Shown here: one piece after another, positions 15,376-24,524 of the stretch
Position numbering within the stretch: the stretch's first letter is position 1
How the letters are laid out: every line of letters begins with the position of its first letter
From: Merdimonas sp963929015
Lineage (GTDB): Bacteria > Bacillota > Clostridia > Lachnospirales > Lachnospiraceae
DNA length: 64,000 bases
Assembly (NCBI RefSeq): GCF_963929015.1
Contig: NZ_CAWVHE010000012.1
Span: forward strand, 62,001 to 126,000
Direction of reading: 5' to 3'
Position numbers and translations under genes: made by a program
The notes under the pieces: generated by a model
Told to the model about the DNA's origin: nothing
Database searches by the model: none
Seen by the model: the letters and a program-made list of their open reading frames with translations, nothing else

Positions 15376-17943
15376 ATGGGTTTGATACAGAAAATATTTG
15401 GAACACACAGTGAAAATGAATTAAAAAGAATCTATCCGATCGTAGACGCGATCGAGGCTCTGGAGCCGGAGATGCAGAAGCTCTCGGACAGTGAGTTAAA
15501 GGATAAGACCAGAGAATTTAAAAAGCGCCTGGAGGAAGGGGAGACTCTGGATGATCTTCTGCCAGAGGCGTTTGCTGTTGTGAGAGAAGCGGCAGTCCGT
15601 ACTCTGGGCATGCGTCATTTCCGGGTACAGCTCATCGGCGGCATTATCCTGCATCAGGGGCGGATCGCGGAGATGAAGACCGGAGAAGGAAAAACCCTGG
15701 TATCCACGCTGCCGGCTTACTTAAATGCGCTGACCGGAGAGGGAGTGCAGATCGTTACGGTCAACGATTATCTGGCAAAGCGTGACGCGGAGTGGATGGG
15801 ACAGATCCATGAATTCCTGGGACTGACGGTTGGCGTGGTCTTAAACAGCATGAACAGCGATGAGAGGCGGGAGGCCTACAACTGCGATATTACTTATGTC
15901 ACCAATAACGAGCTGGGCTTTGATTACCTGCGGGATAATATGGTGATCTACAAGGAGCAGCTGGTACAAAGAGGCATGAAGTACTGTATCATCGACGAGG
16001 TGGACTCTGTCCTGATCGATGAGGCCAGAACTCCTCTTATCATTTCGGGCCAGAGCGGGAAGTCCACCCGGCTTTATGAGGCCTGCGACATCCTGGCACA
16101 GCAGCTGCAAAGGGGCGAGGCAAGCGGAGAGTTTTCCAAGATGAACGCCATCATGGGCGAGGAGATCGAGGAGACCGGAGACTTTATCGTCAATGAGAAG
16201 GAAAAGAGCATCAACCTGACAGAAGACGGGGTAAAGAAGGTGGAGAAGTTCTTCCACATTGAGAACCTGGCAGATCCGGAGAATCTGGAGATCCAGCACA
16301 ACATTATCCTGGCTCTGCGGGCCCACAATCTGATGTTCCGTGATCAGGACTATGTGGTAAAAGACGACGAGGTTCTGATCGTAGATGAATTTACCGGGCG
16401 TATCATGCCGGGACGGAGATACTCAGACGGACTGCATCAGGCCATTGAGGCAAAGGAGCATGTGAAGGTAAAAAGAGAGAGCAAGACGCTTGCTACGATT
16501 ACCTTCCAGAATCTGTTTAATAAATATAAGAAAAAAGCGGGCATGACCGGTACCGCCCTTACGGAAGAAAAAGAGTTCCGTGAGATCTACGGGATGGACG
16601 TCATCGAGATCCCTACCAACAAGCCGGTACAGCGTGTGGATCTGGAGGACGCGGTATATAAGACACAGAAAGAGAAGTTCCGTGCGGTCTGCGACGCCAT
16701 CGAGGAGGCTCACGCAAAGCATCAGCCGGTGCTGGTAGGTACGATCACGATTGAAAATTCCGAGCTGTTAAGCGGCATGCTGAAGCGCAGGGGGATTCAG
16801 CACAATGTGCTGAATGCCAAGTACCATGAGCTGGAGGCGGAGATCGTAGCGCAGGCCGGCGTGCATGACGCAGTGACCATTGCCACCAACATGGCCGGAC
16901 GTGGTACGGATATCAAGCTGGACGATGAGGCCAGAGCCGCCGGAGGATTAAAGATCATCGGAACAGAGCGCCATGAGTCCAGACGAATTGACAACCAGCT
17001 GCGGGGACGTTCCGGACGTCAGGGAGATCCGGGTGAGTCCAGATTTTATATTTCCCTGGAAGATGATCTGATGCGTCTCTTCGGGTCCGAGCGTCTGATG
17101 AATATCTTCAATGCGCTTGGCGTGGAGGAAGGCGAGCAGATTGAGCACAAGATGCTCACAAGCGCCATTGAGAAGGCACAGCAGAAGATCGAGAGCAATA
17201 ACTTCGGCATCCGTAAAAATCTGCTGGAATATGACCAGGTAATGAACGAACAGAGGGAGATCATCTACGAAGAACGTCGCAAGGTACTGGACGGCGAAAA
17301 CATGAGAGACGCTATCTTCCATATGATGAACGATTATGTGGAAAACGTAGTGGATAAAGTGATCGGGGCAGACCAGGATTATGAGGAATGGGATCTGACC
17401 GAGCTGAATGTTTCGATCCAGGGTACGATCCCGATGGCTGCGGTTACAGAAGAAGACGTAAAGGATATGAGCCCCAAACAGCTGAAGCATCTGTTAAAAG
17501 AGCGGGCTGCCAAGGCATATGAAGCAAAAGAGACGGAGTTTCCGGAGCCGGAGCACATTCGTGAGATCGAGCGGGTGGTGCTTCTCAAAGTGATCGACGC
17601 CAAGTGGATGGATCATATCGACGATATGGATCAGCTCCGTCAGGGAATCGGCATCCAGGCTTACGGGCAGAGAGATCCCAAGGTAGAGTACAAGATGCTG
17701 GGATACGACATGTTCGATGCCATGACAAAGAGTATTTCAGAGGATACGGTCCGCACGCTCTTCCGGGTAAGACTGGAGCAGAAGGTGGAGAGAGAGCAGG
17801 TGGCCAAGGTGACGGGCACCAACAAGGACGATTCTGCGGTGCGGGCTCCGAAGAAACGGGCAGAGAAGAAGGTATACCCCAATGATCCCTGCCCCTGCGG
17901 AAGCGGCAAAAAGTATAAGCAGTGCTGCGGCAGAAAAGCGTAG
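15376..17943 (+). CDS. secA: Preprotein translocase ATPase SecA
   Basis: SecA drives export of unfolded preproteins through SecYEG; here it should serve the many signal-peptide proteins of this window. The 855-residue protein has Walker A MKTGEGKTLVS (about residue 98), DEVDSVLIDEART (about 208), the TIATNMAGRGTDIKL helicase motif and QLRGRSGRQGDPG. It ends in the zinc-binding SEC-C motif NDPCPCGSGKKYKQCC. prfB starts 45 bp downstream, the common secA-prfB order of Firmicutes. Confidence 0.98.
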   Translation: MGLIQKIFGTHSENELKRIYPIVDAIEALEPEMQKLSDSELKDKTREFKKRLEEGETLDDLLPEAFAVVREAAVRTLGMRHFRVQLIGGIILHQGRIAEMKTGEGKTLVSTLPAYLNALTGEGVQIVTVNDYLAKRDAEWMGQIHEFLGLTVGVVLNSMNSDERREAYNCDITYVTNNELGFDYLRDNMVIYKEQLVQRGMKYCIIDEVDSVLIDEARTPLIISGQSGKSTRLYEACDILAQQLQRGEASGEFSKMNAIMGEEIEETGDFIVNEKEKSINLTEDGVKKVEKFFHIENLADPENLEIQHNIILALRAHNLMFRDQDYVVKDDEVLIVDEFTGRIMPGRRYSDGLHQAIEAKEHVKVKRESKTLATITFQNLFNKYKKKAGMTGTALTEEKEFREIYGMDVIEIPTNKPVQRVDLEDAVYKTQKEKFRAVCDAIEEAHAKHQPVLVGTITIENSELLSGMLKRRGIQHNVLNAKYHELEAEIVAQAGVHDAVTIATNMAGRGTDIKLDDEARAAGGLKIIGTERHESRRIDNQLRGRSGRQGDPGESRFYISLEDDLMRLFGSERLMNIFNALGVEEGEQIEHKMLTSAIEKAQQKIESNNFGIRKNLLEYDQVMNEQREIIYEERRKVLDGENMRDAIFHMMNDYVENVVDKVIGADQDYEEWDLTELNVSIQGTIPMAAVTEEDVKDMSPKQLKHLLKERAAKAYEAKETEFPEPEHIREIERVVLLKVIDAKWMDHIDDMDQLRQGIGIQAYGQRDPKVEYKMLGYDMFDAMTKSISEDTVRTLFRVRLEQKVEREQVAKVTGTNKDDSAVRAPKKRAEKKVYPNDPCPCGSGKKYKQCCGRKA

Positions 17944-17987
17944 TACCGCTTAGAGAATAAAGAAAACAATAGAATCGAGGTGGGAAA

Positions 17988-19095
17988 GTGGTTGAATTAG
18001 ATCAGCTGAAAAGCAGTCTGAACGCATACGAAGAACCTCTTGCCGAAATGAGGGATTCACTTTGACCTGGCCGGCAAAGAGCGCAGAGTAGAAGAACTGG
18101 AGCGCAAAGTAGAAGAGCCGGGATTCTGGGAGAATCCGGAGGAATCCCAGAAGCTGATGAAAGAGTTAAAATACCTGCAGGAACTGGTAAAAAAGATCCA
18201 CGGTCTTTACCGTTCTTTTGAAGATATCCAGACGCTGATCGAGATGGGATATGAAGAAAATGATCCGCAGATCGCGGAGGAGGCAGGAAAAGATATGGAT
18301 CAGTTTTCCGCGGCATTTGAGGAGCTGAGGATCCAGACGCTTTTATCTGGAGAGTATGACGCCTGCAACGCCATTGTGACCATCCATGCCGGAGCAGGCG
18401 GGACAGAGTCCTGCGACTGGGCGGAGATGCTGTACCGGATGTATACCAGATGGGCGGAGCGCAAAGGATTTCAGATCCAGGTGCTGGATTTTCTGGATGG
18501 AGATATTGCCGGGATCAAGGCTATTACTTTTGAAGTTGCAGGGGAAAATGCCTATGGGTATCTGAAGTCCGAAAAAGGCGTCCACCGGCTGGTGCGGATC
18601 TCTCCGTTTAATTCCGCCGGGAAGCGGCAGACGTCGTTTGCATCCTGTGACGTGGTGCCGGACATTGAAGATGAGATCGATATTGAAATCGCGGAAGACG
18701 ATCTGAAGATCGATACTTACCGGGCCAGCGGCGCCGGAGGCCAGCATGTCAACAAGACCTCATCGGCCATCCGCATCACCCATCTGCCGACGGGGATCGT
18801 GGTGCAGTGTCAGAATGAAAGGTCTCAGCATCACAACAAGGAAAAGGCCATGCAGATGCTGAAGGTGAAACTGAAGATGCTCAAAGAGCAGGAACAGGCG
18901 GAAAAAGTATCGGACATCCGGGGAGAGATCAAGGAGATCGGTTTTGGCAACCAGATCCGTTCCTATGTGATGCAGCCCTATACACTGGTCAAGGATCACC
19001 GGACCGGTATGGAGACCGGCAATGTGACCAGCGTGCTGGACGGGGGGCTTGATCCGTTTATCAACGCATATCTGAAGGAAACAGCGAACAAGTAG
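17988..19095 (+). CDS. prfB: Peptide chain release factor 2, with programmed +1 frameshift
   Basis: RF2 terminates translation at UGA and UAA. Translation starts at GTG 17988 (VELDQLKSSL) after GAGGTGGG. After 25 codons the frame meets TGA at 18063-18065 inside CTT TGA C. Shifting +1 at this site continues as GAC CTG GCC and joins the 343-codon main frame, giving about 368 residues, the normal RF2 length. An internal Shine-Dalgarno-like AGGGA lies just upstream of the shift site. The RF2 anticodon-like SPF motif (ISPFNSAGKRQ) and the catalytic GGQ (GAGGQHVNKTSS) are intact. This is the classical autoregulation of RF2 level. Calling a gene only from an ATG near 18157 would lose its N-terminus. 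Confidence 0.95.
18060..18066 (+). promoter_or_regulatory. Programmed +1 ribosomal frameshift site of prfB
   Basis: CTTTGAC: the ribosome slips from CTT to the +1 frame at the in-frame UGA (18063-18065) when RF2 is scarce. The slippery heptamer matches the classical RF2 site, and the purine-rich AGGGA at 18051-18055 is the stimulating element. Confidence 0.93.
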
Positions 19096-19123
19096 GAGTT
19101 ACCGGAAAAAAGGGAGGAAGTAT

Positions 19124-20353
19124 ATGATCAACATAGCGGTTATGGGATATGGAACCGTAGGTTCCGGCGTAGTAGAAGTGATTGACACCAATGGCGCCCG
19201 GATCAATCAGAGGATCGGGGATGAACTGAATATCAAGTATGTCCTGGATCTAAAGGATTTTCCGGGGAACCCGGTGCAGGAAAAGATCGTCCATGATTTT
19301 GAGACCATTATCGGGGACGAGGATGTAAAGATCGTGGTAGAAGTGATGGGAGGGATCGAACCCGCCTATACCTTCGTGAAACGCTGCCTCCTGGCGGGGA
19401 AAAGTGTGGCCACATCCAACAAAGCGCTGGTGGCAAAGCATGGGGCAGAGCTTCTGTCCATTGCGAAGGAGCAAAATATCAACTTCCTGTTTGAGGCCAG
19501 TGTCGGCGGCGGGATCCCCATTATACGTCCGCTGAATTCTTCCCTGACCGCAGATGAGATCGAGGAGATCACCGGGATCTTAAACGGGACCACGAATTAT
19601 ATGCTGACCAAAATGTTTTATGAGGGCGCGGATTATGACAGCGTGTTAAAGGAGGCGCAGGCCAACGGATTTGCCGAGCGCAATCCGGAGGCGGATGTGG
19701 AAGGCTATGACGCCTGCCGCAAGATTGCTATCCTGTCTTCTCTGATCTCCGGGCAGCAGGTGGATTTTGAAGATATCTACTGTGAGGGGATCACAAAGAT
19801 CACGGTAGAGGATATGATGTATGCCAGAAAGATGGGGACGGTCATCCGCCTGCTGGCTTCCAGCAAGCGTTATCCGGGCAACCGGATCCACGCCATCGTG
19901 GCTCCCTGTATGTTGTATCCGGATCATCCGCTCTACAATATCAACGGAGTGTTTAACTCCATCTTTGTACACGGAAATGTGCTGGGCGACGCCATGTTCT
20001 ATGGAAGCGGCGCAGGAAAGCTGCCTACGGCAAGCGCAGTGGTGGCTGATGTGGTAGACGCGGCCAAGCACCTGAACCGGAATATTATGACCATGTGGAA
20101 GCAGGAGAAGCTGAAACTGGAGGATAAGGCGGGATCAAAGCGCAGATTCTTCGTGCGGATGAAGGGGAAACCGCAGGAGATGCTCCCGCAGATTGAAGAT
20201 TCCTTCGGTCAGGTGGAAGTGATAACCCTTCCGGAACTTCCGGAAGAATTCGGGTTTGTCACTCCGGTCATGATGGAAGGCGATTATGAGACCAGAGCCG
20301 GACTGTATGAGGATCAGATCCTGCACATGATCCGGATAGAAGAACACAGATAA
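19124..20353 (+). CDS. hom: Homoserine dehydrogenase
   Basis: Homoserine dehydrogenase reduces aspartate semialdehyde to homoserine, the branch towards threonine and methionine. The 409-residue protein has the NAD(P)-binding GYGTVGSGVVEVI at the start and the catalytic-domain signature TGILNGTTNYMLTKM near residue 150. It also has the lysine-bearing FAERNPEADVEGYDACRK and a C-terminal ACT-like domain for feedback control. It starts the hom / putative homoserine kinase / lysC group, 28 bp after prfB. Confidence 0.96.
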   Translation: MINIAVMGYGTVGSGVVEVIDTNGARINQRIGDELNIKYVLDLKDFPGNPVQEKIVHDFETIIGDEDVKIVVEVMGGIEPAYTFVKRCLLAGKSVATSNKALVAKHGAELLSIAKEQNINFLFEASVGGGIPIIRPLNSSLTADEIEEITGILNGTTNYMLTKMFYEGADYDSVLKEAQANGFAERNPEADVEGYDACRKIAILSSLISGQQVDFEDIYCEGITKITVEDMMYARKMGTVIRLLASSKRYPGNRIHAIVAPCMLYPDHPLYNINGVFNSIFVHGNVLGDAMFYGSGAGKLPTASAVVADVVDAAKHLNRNIMTMWKQEKLKLEDKAGSKRRFFVRMKGKPQEMLPQIEDSFGQVEVITLPELPEEFGFVTPVMMEGDYETRAGLYEDQILHMIRIEEHR

Positions 20354-20368
20354 CAGGAGAGCAGGCGT

Positions 20369-21580
20369 ATGAAATATATCATTGTGTTAGGCGATGGTAT
20401 GTCAGGGAGAGCGCTTGGGGAACTTGGCGGGCGTACCACGCTGGAGGCTGCCATGACTCCGGCGATGGATGCGCTGGCAAAAGAAGCGGAACTTGGAATG
20501 GCTTCTATGGTGCCGGAGGGGATGGCGCCGGGAAGCGACACAGCGAATCTCTCCGTCCTTGGCTATGATCCGAAGCGGTATTACACCGGAAGATCACCGC
20601 TGGAGGCCATGAGTATCGGAGTGGATCTGAAAGAAACGGATGTGTCCTTTCGCTGCAATCTTGTGACCCTGTCCGAAGAGGAGGGGGATTACGCAGAACG
20701 GACCATTCTTGACCACAGCGCAGACGAGATCAGCAGCAGGGATGGAGCGATTCTGATAGATGCGCTCCGCGGGGAGCTGGAAAAAGACGGTTGGAGATTC
20801 TATGCAGGAACCAGTTACCGTCATCTGCTGGTGCAGGAAAAAGGGCGCGTGCAGGAGCTTACGCCTCCCCATGATATCCTGGGAAGGAAGATCGGGCCCT
20901 TCCTGCCGGAGGATCCGGCGCTGCGGGCAATGATGGAAAAAAGCTATGAGATCCTTTCCTGCCATCCGCTGAACCAGAAGAGACGAAGAGACGGCCTGCA
21001 TCCTGCAAACGCCGCCTGGTTCTGGGGAGCGGGGACAAAGCCGAAGCTTCCGGGATTTCAGGAAAAAACGGGAAAAAGAGCGGTGATGATCTCGGCAGTA
21101 GATCTTCTGAAGGGGATCGCCGTCTGCGCGGGGATGGACCGGATCCTCGTGGAAGGGGCAAACGGAGGCCTTCATACAAATTATAAAGGAAAAGCGCAGG
21201 CAGCGGTGCAGGCGCTGGTAAGAGACGGATACGATTTTGCCTATATCCATGTGGAAGCGCCGGACGAGATGGGACACCAGGGAAGTGCCAGAGACAAGAT
21301 CCGCTCCATTGAGCAGATCGATGAAATGGTGGTAAAAACTCTGGTTCGTGAGCTTCAGAGCGCAGGAGAAGACTACAGGTTGCTGATCCTTCCGGATCAC
21401 CCGACTCCGGTCGAGGTCCGGACGCATACTGCGGAACCGGTGCCCTATCTTTTGTACGACAGCAGAAGAAAACTGCCGGGAGAGAATACCTATTGTGAAA
21501 AAACCGCTGCCGGGACCGGAAGGGAATGGAAAGAAGGATTTCGGCTGATCGAACATTTACTGCAGGAGGACTTATGTTAG
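20369..21580 (+). CDS. Phosphoglycerate-mutase-family protein, proposed homoserine kinase
   Basis: The 403-residue protein belongs to the alkaline-phosphatase superfamily branch of cofactor-independent (archaeal-type, ApgM-like) phosphoglycerate mutases. The metal/active-site segments are visible: VLGDGMSGR at the N-terminus, GSDTANLSVLGYDP near residue 52, VEAPDEMGHQG and LPDHPTPVEVRTHT near the C-terminus. A subfamily of these proteins encoded beside homoserine dehydrogenase is annotated as proposed homoserine kinase (TIGR02535). Here it sits between hom and lysC and overlaps lysC by seven bases, and no GHMP-type thrB is in the window. I favour homoserine kinase over glycolytic mutase, from context only. 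Confidence 0.8.
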   Translation: MKYIIVLGDGMSGRALGELGGRTTLEAAMTPAMDALAKEAELGMASMVPEGMAPGSDTANLSVLGYDPKRYYTGRSPLEAMSIGVDLKETDVSFRCNLVTLSEEEGDYAERTILDHSADEISSRDGAILIDALRGELEKDGWRFYAGTSYRHLLVQEKGRVQELTPPHDILGRKIGPFLPEDPALRAMMEKSYEILSCHPLNQKRRRDGLHPANAAWFWGAGTKPKLPGFQEKTGKRAVMISAVDLLKGIAVCAGMDRILVEGANGGLHTNYKGKAQAAVQALVRDGYDFAYIHVEAPDEMGHQGSARDKIRSIEQIDEMVVKTLVRELQSAGEDYRLLILPDHPTPVEVRTHTAEPVPYLLYDSRRKLPGENTYCEKTAAGTGREWKEGFRLIEHLLQEDLC

Positions 21581-22782
21581 TTGTAAAAAAATTTGGCGGC
21601 AGTTCTGTGGCGGATAAAGAGAGGATCTTTCGTGTTGCAGAACGCTGTATTGAGGATTATAAAGAAGGAAATGACGTGGTGGTAGTGTTGTCCGCTATGG
21701 GAGACACTACGGATGAACTGATCGCAAAGGCAAAAGACATTAACCCGAAGGCAAAGCAAAGAGAGATGGATATGCTGCTTACTACAGGCGAACAGGTGTC
21801 TGTGGCGCTGATGGCCATGGCCATGCAGGCGTTGGATGTGCCTGCAGTGTCCCTGAATGCGTTTCAGGTCATGATGCACTCCACCTCGCGCTATGGAAAC
21901 GCCCGGTTTAAGCGGGTGGATACAGAAAGGATCCAGCATGAGCTGGATTCCCGCAAGATTGTAATCGTCACCGGATTTCAGGGAGTCAACAAATACGACG
22001 ATATCACTACGCTGGGAAGAGGAGGATCGGACACCACTGCAGTGGCGCTGGCTGCGGCGCTCCATGCAGATAAGTGCGAGATCTATACCGATGTGGACGG
22101 GATCTTTACCGCCGATCCCAGGGTCGTGAAAAACGCCAGGAAACTGGATGTGATCACCTACGATGAGATGCTGGAACTTGCCAGCCTGGGCGCAAAAGTG
22201 CTTCACAACCGTTCGGTGGAAATGGCAAAAAAATACAACGTAGAATTAGTGGTGCGTTCCAGTCTGAACCGGTCAGAGGGAACCGTAGTCAAGGAGGCTT
22301 CTAATATGGAAAAATTACTGGTAACAGGTGTGGCGGCTGATAAAAATACGGCCAGGATCTCGGTGATCGGCGTGGATGACAAGCCGGGCATTGCATTTCA
22401 GATTTTTGATACACTTGCAAAGAATAATATAAATGTAGATATTATCCTGCAGTCTGTAGGACGGGACGGGACCAAGGATATTTCCTTTACCGTTGCTTCG
22501 GACGATATGGAAGAAGCGATCCGCATCCTGGAAGAAAATAAAGCGCGCCTGACTATCCAGAACGTGACCTGGAATGAAGATGTGGCCAAGCTGTCGATCG
22601 TAGGCGCGGGTATGATGAGCAACCCCGGTGTGGCGGCCAGAATGTTTGAGGCCCTTTATAACAGCAGGGTAAACATTCAGATGATCTCCACATCCGAGAT
22701 CCGTATTACGGTCCTGGTTGCAAAAGACGATATTGAAAAAGCCATGAACGCTGTTCATGATGCGTTTGCGACAGGTGATTAA
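21574..22782 (+). CDS. lysC: Aspartate kinase
   Basis: Aspartate kinase makes aspartyl phosphate, the entry to lysine, threonine, methionine and diaminopimelate. The start is ATG 21574 (MLVVKKFGGSSVAD), which carries the family's opening KFGGSS motif. An in-frame ATG 48 bases upstream lies inside the previous gene and adds non-homologous residues. AGGAGG sits just before it. The kinase domain covers about residues 1-240 (TLGRGGSDTTAVALA), followed by two ACT domains for feedback control. The length is 402 residues. It overlaps the preceding gene by seven bases and converges with the XRE gene by four. Confidence 0.96.
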   Translation: MLVVKKFGGSSVADKERIFRVAERCIEDYKEGNDVVVVLSAMGDTTDELIAKAKDINPKAKQREMDMLLTTGEQVSVALMAMAMQALDVPAVSLNAFQVMMHSTSRYGNARFKRVDTERIQHELDSRKIVIVTGFQGVNKYDDITTLGRGGSDTTAVALAAALHADKCEIYTDVDGIFTADPRVVKNARKLDVITYDEMLELASLGAKVLHNRSVEMAKKYNVELVVRSSLNRSEGTVVKEASNMEKLLVTGVAADKNTARISVIGVDDKPGIAFQIFDTLAKNNINVDIILQSVGRDGTKDISFTVASDDMEEAIRILEENKARLTIQNVTWNEDVAKLSIVGAGMMSNPGVAARMFEALYNSRVNIQMISTSEIRITVLVAKDDIEKAMNAVHDAFATGD

Positions 22783-23183
22783 TCCGCAGGCGCTGCGGCA
22801 GATTTGAGAAAACCGGCAACGATCTGTCTGTTCTCTTCGGACAGTGAGCGGAAAGCAAGGATAAAATCCAGTTCCTGCTCGCTAAGATAGATAGAATGGC
22901 CGGTTTTTTCATCGGAAGAACAAAGATAGGGAACCGTATCCTCCATCATCGTTTCGGAAGAAGCGATGCTGCCGGATACAGAACCAAGTACCAGCATGCT
23001 TAGACTGACCTGATAATACCGGGACAGGAAGATCAGAGAGTCCAGATCCGGCGTGCGTTTGCCGGTCTCATAGTTGGAATAAGCCTGTCTGGATACATTC
23101 AGCATGCGGCTTAAGTCCGTCTGGGTCAGATGGTGTCTTTTTCGAAGCGTTTTTAAATTGGATGCAAGTTGAATATTCGCCAT
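22779..23183 (-). CDS. XRE-family transcriptional regulator
   Basis: This 134-residue protein has an N-terminal helix-turn-helix of the Cro/CI type at about residues 8-62 (LKTLRKRHHLTQTDLSRMLNVSRQAYSNYETG). The remaining 70 residues are of unknown fold and may sense a ligand or mediate dimerisation. It has its own extended -10 promoter and lies downstream of the CYTH gene on the same strand, separated by a terminator. The 3' ends of this gene and lysC overlap by four bases. Its targets are unknown; a 10-bp palindrome upstream could be its own operator. Confidence 0.85.
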   Translation of the reverse strand: MANIQLASNLKTLRKRHHLTQTDLSRMLNVSRQAYSNYETGKRTPDLDSLIFLSRYYQVSLSMLVLGSVSGSIASSETMMEDTVPYLCSSDEKTGHSIYLSEQELDFILAFRSLSEENRQIVAGFLKSAAAPAD

Positions 23184-23214
23184 GATGTTTTTGCTCCTGC
23201 TGGTCTTTTCTTGT

Positions 23215-23223
23215 AGTATAGCA
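23215..23223 (-). promoter_or_regulatory. Extended -10 promoter of the XRE gene
   Basis: Minus-strand TGC followed by TATACT (complement of 23215-23223), about 35 bp before the start codon. A perfect 10-bp palindrome GAAACGTTTC at 23254-23263 lies 30 bp upstream and may be an operator. Confidence 0.5.
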
Positions 23224-23269
23224 ATTTGTCCAGATAAAAGGAGAATATGCGACGAAACGTTTCAAAAGC

Positions 23270-23296
23270 AAAAACAGCAACAAAATGTTGCTGTTT
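23270..23296 (-). terminator. Terminator of the CYTH gene
   Basis: An 11-bp perfect stem, AAACAGCAACA at 23272-23282 with TGTTGCTGTTT at 23286-23296, is followed on the minus strand by T residues. It lies 20 bp beyond the CYTH stop codon and separates that gene from the XRE gene. Confidence 0.8.
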
Positions 23297-23315
23297 CGGA
23301 TTTTGCCACACCTTG

Positions 23316-23759
23316 TCAGATGCGGCTAAGATAACTGTTGTGATATTTGCCGGAAAAGGTGACGTCCTCTGCAAACCACGGAGGCGGGGAGAAGGAAGCT
23401 GCTTCCTCTTCGGAAGAAAATTCGACTTCGGCAAGGATCAGGGGAGCGAGATCTCCTTCAAAGACGTCCAGTTCTGCGGTATGCCCGTCTAAGAGCGGGA
23501 TCATATAGCGTTTTTTCCGGATCAGGCGTCCGTCGGTTTTGGCGATCAGATGGCGGTAGGCCGCTTCTGTCAGCGGAAGGTTATATTCTTCCCGGACCAT
23601 CAGGCCGCTGGATTTGTAGGTAAGTTCATAGCGGTCATTGTCCCGGCGGATGCGGATCACAGGGTCCGTATTCAGATACCCCTGTTCAATGAGGCGAAAG
23701 GGGTATTGTTCCAGATGTTCCGGCACATGTAAGACCAGGTATTTTCGCTCGATTTCCAT
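23316..23759 (-). CDS. CYTH-domain protein (triphosphate tunnel enzyme family)
   Basis: The 147-residue protein opens with MEIERKYLV, the ExExK signature of CYTH/triphosphate-tunnel enzymes, and continues with alternating charged strands (YLNTDPVIRIRRDNDRYELTYKS, RKKRYMIP, AELDVFEG, AEVEFSSEEEA). Family members bind metal-coordinated triphosphates; activities include triphosphatase and class IV adenylate cyclase, and sequence alone does not say which applies. The start follows AAGGAGG with 8-nt spacing. It is divergent from the DJ-1/PfpI gene, with a palindrome between them. Confidence 0.9.
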   Translation of the reverse strand: MEIERKYLVLHVPEHLEQYPFRLIEQGYLNTDPVIRIRRDNDRYELTYKSSGLMVREEYNLPLTEAAYRHLIAKTDGRLIRKKRYMIPLLDGHTAELDVFEGDLAPLILAEVEFSSEEEAASFSPPPWFAEDVTFSGKYHNSYLSRI

Positions 23760-23792
23760 GGAAAGACCTCCTTGGGATTGGATGAGTGACTG

Positions 23793-23839
23793 TTGCAGTC
23801 TTGTGCATTTATTCTAATATAATTTACATTTGATGTAAA
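23793..23839 (+). promoter_or_regulatory. Promoter of the DJ-1/PfpI gene with overlapping palindrome
   Basis: TTGCAG (23793-23798), a 16-nt spacer and TAATAT (23815-23820) give the likely promoter. The inverted repeat TTTACAT-TTG-ATGTAAA (23823-23839) covers the expected transcription start and also lies in the divergent CYTH promoter region, so it could be an operator for both. Confidence 0.5.
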
Positions 23840-23876
23840 CGATGATAATATGAAAAAACAGGAGGATGATTCAAAA

Positions 23877-24425
23877 ATGAAAAAAGTGAGTGTGATTTTG
23901 GCGGATGGATTTGAGGAAATCGAAGCCCTGACAGTTGTGGATCTGCTGCGGCGGGCCCAGATTTTTGTGGATACTGTTTCTGCGACAGAGGAATATACCG
24001 TACACGGCGCCCACGGCATCAATGTTCAGACAGAGGATCTGTTTGAGGAAGTGAATTTTGTGGAGTCGGATATGATCGTGCTTCCGGGCGGGATGCCGGG
24101 GACCACGCATCTGAATGAACACGCCGGCGTACGCAGAGTGGTGAAGGATTTCTTTGAGGAAGGAAAGTATGTGGCGGCCATCTGCGCGGCTCCGACGGTT
24201 CTTGCCGGCCTGGGGATCCTGAAAGGAAAGCGCATCACCTGCTATCCGACCGTGGAGACTCAGATCCAGGGGGCGGTTATTACCAGGCTGCCGGTGATGG
24301 CAGACGGGAATATCATTACCGGACGGGGAGCTGGAACCGCCATAGACTTTGCCCTGAAGCTGATCGAAGTGCTGGCCGGGGCAGAGAAGGCAAAGGAGAT
24401 CCAGGAAGGGATTTTATACGAATAA
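23877..24425 (+). CDS. DJ-1/PfpI family protein
   Basis: This 182-residue protein of the DJ-1/ThiJ/PfpI superfamily is close to the YajL/ThiJ group. The conserved glutamate lies in DGFEEIEALTVVDLLRRA and the nucleophile cysteine in AAICAAPTVLAGLG (about residue 102); GRGAGTAIDFALKLIE is the usual C-terminal signature. Members act as glyoxalase/deglycase or redox chaperones, and the exact activity is open. I choose ATG 23877 (MKKVSVILADGFEE), which lies 11 bases after AGGAGG, rather than the ATG at 23850, which has no ribosome binding site. It precedes the tig-clpP-clpX-lon block. Confidence 0.92.
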   Translation: MKKVSVILADGFEEIEALTVVDLLRRAQIFVDTVSATEEYTVHGAHGINVQTEDLFEEVNFVESDMIVLPGGMPGTTHLNEHAGVRRVVKDFFEEGKYVAAICAAPTVLAGLGILKGKRITCYPTVETQIQGAVITRLPVMADGNIITGRGAGTAIDFALKLIEVLAGAEKAKEIQEGILYE

Positions 24426-24448
24426 TACTGGATATTTGCAGGGGTTTG

Positions 24449-24457
24449 TGTTATACT
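24449..24457 (+). promoter_or_regulatory. Extended -10 promoter of tig
   Basis: TGTTATACT: TGn plus TATACT (24452-24457). A leader hairpin, CCTGTCTGC (24474-24482) with GCGGGCAGG (24492-24500), precedes the ribosome binding site AGGAGG. Confidence 0.5.
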
Positions 24458-24524
24458 TTTTTAACGTAACATGCCTGTCTGCGCTCTGGAGGCGGGCAGG
24501 ACAGAATCAGGAGGAAATAGTACA

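Noticed and set aside
18157..19095. Short prfB starting at 18157
   Set aside because: The classical frameshift site and the VELDQLK start at 17988 give the full-length protein.
20369..21580. Glycolytic phosphoglycerate mutase as first choice
   Set aside because: The position between hom and lysC and the proposed homoserine kinase branch fit better, though mutase activity cannot be excluded.
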